Assembly: GCA_016764035.1 (NCBI GenBank)
Contig: JAESSQ010000237.1
Location: 1 to 5,629, forward strand
DNA length: 5,629 nt
Direction of reading: 5' to 3'
Origin: Gammaproteobacteria bacterium
GTDB taxonomy: Bacteria; Pseudomonadota; Gammaproteobacteria; SZUA-229
The notes below the pieces were generated by a model, which saw only the letters and a list, made by a program, of their open reading frames with translations, was not told the origin of the DNA and did no database searches. The position numbers and the translations under genes are program-made. Position 1 is the stretch's first letter; every line of letters starts with the position of its first letter. Positions 5,397 to 5,629 of this stretch are shown piece by piece.

Positions 5397-5629
5397 ATGA
5401 AAATAATATTTACATTAAGTGCTTTGTTCTTGCTATCTGGTTGCGAAACCACCCGTAATATTTTGATTTTGGAAGATGTTAAGTCCTGGGAAAAAGATGT
5501 GTTATCCAAACAGGCGATGCAATTTCCACAGGATGATATGCAATCATTTGCCGATGAACATATTTACTTCAGTAAGGAAGCGTCTACTGGTGGCAGCGGT
5601 GTCGGTGGCGGTGGTTGTGGCTGTAATTA
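5397..5629 (+). CDS. Small DUF4266-type lipoprotein with C-terminal GGGGCGCN tail (stop codon at window edge)
   Basis: Seventy-seven codons are visible and the window ends after TA of the next codon, almost certainly the stop because this family ends in CGCN. MKIIFTLSALFLLSGC is a lipoprotein signal peptide with lipobox LSGC (C16); E17 follows. The mature protein is about 62 residues: VKSWEKDVLSKQAM at 28-41 (family pattern VKPWE...L.K..M), HIYFSKEAS at 55-63, and a glycine-rich end with C74 and C76. This order is what I recall for DUF4266 (PF14086). The function is unknown. The invariant Cys-Gly-Cys tail could bind metal, form a disulfide or be modified. The ATG at 5397 gives a normal signal peptide, though its ribosome binding site is poor; an in-frame ATG at 5340 would add 19 polar residues and is less likely. 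The gene lies 99 bases after the DUF1501 gene on the same strand. A DUF3570 gene is expected next. Confidence 0.85.
   Translation, partial: MKIIFTLSALFLLSGCETTRNILILEDVKSWEKDVLSKQAMQFPQDDMQSFADEHIYFSKEASTGGSGVGGGGCGCN

Overview
The window looks like chromosomal DNA from a Gram-negative bacterium, most likely a gammaproteobacterium (marine or free-living is a guess). The reasons are lipobox-bearing lipoproteins, a Tat-type signal peptide, a periplasmic TlpA-type thioredoxin, a CHASE2 sensor, moderate GC in the genes and AT-rich spacers. There are no mobile elements, tRNA or rRNA genes, or CRISPR arrays. Taxonomy is inferred from protein character only.

Layout. (1) Positions 1-543, minus strand: the N-terminal 181 residues of a membrane-anchored CHASE2 sensory protein, cut by the window edge. 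(2) 544-996: a 453-base spacer holding a candidate promoter for the CHASE2 gene and a candidate terminator for the next gene. (3) 997-1512, minus strand: a secreted TlpA/ResA-like thioredoxin with a WCGPC active site. (4) 1513-2054: a 542-base divergent intergenic region that is unusually rich in inverted repeats. It contains a TTGTCG-N18-TATAAT promoter whose -35 lies inside two overlapping palindromes centred about 10.5 bp apart, followed by a long stem-loop in the presumed leader. (5) 2055-3707, plus strand: a 550-residue lipoprotein. (6) 3720-5297, plus strand: a Tat-targeted DUF1501 protein of the alkaline-phosphatase-like fold, probably translationally coupled to the lipoprotein. (7) 5397 to the edge, plus strand: a 77-residue lipoprotein of the DUF4266 type ending in GGGGCGCN.

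How the genes may work together. The plus-strand genes form a likely operon of envelope proteins: lipoprotein, then Tat-exported DUF1501 partner, then small Cys-tailed lipoprotein. DUF1501 proteins are commonly encoded next to a larger partner (DUF1800-type or similar), and the 550-residue lipoprotein holds that position. From memory, DUF4266 lipoproteins usually sit with a thioredoxin-like protein and a DUF3570 outer-membrane-type protein, often with an ApbE-type flavin transferase. Here a TlpA-like thioredoxin sits on the other side of the shared regulatory region, and I predict DUF3570 just beyond the right edge. An extracytoplasmic redox or metal-related system, in which the thioredoxin keeps the CGC tail reduced, is a reasonable hypothesis but is unproven.

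The most interesting parts are the DUF4266 tail and its neighbourhood, and the operator, promoter and structured leader at 1697-1803.
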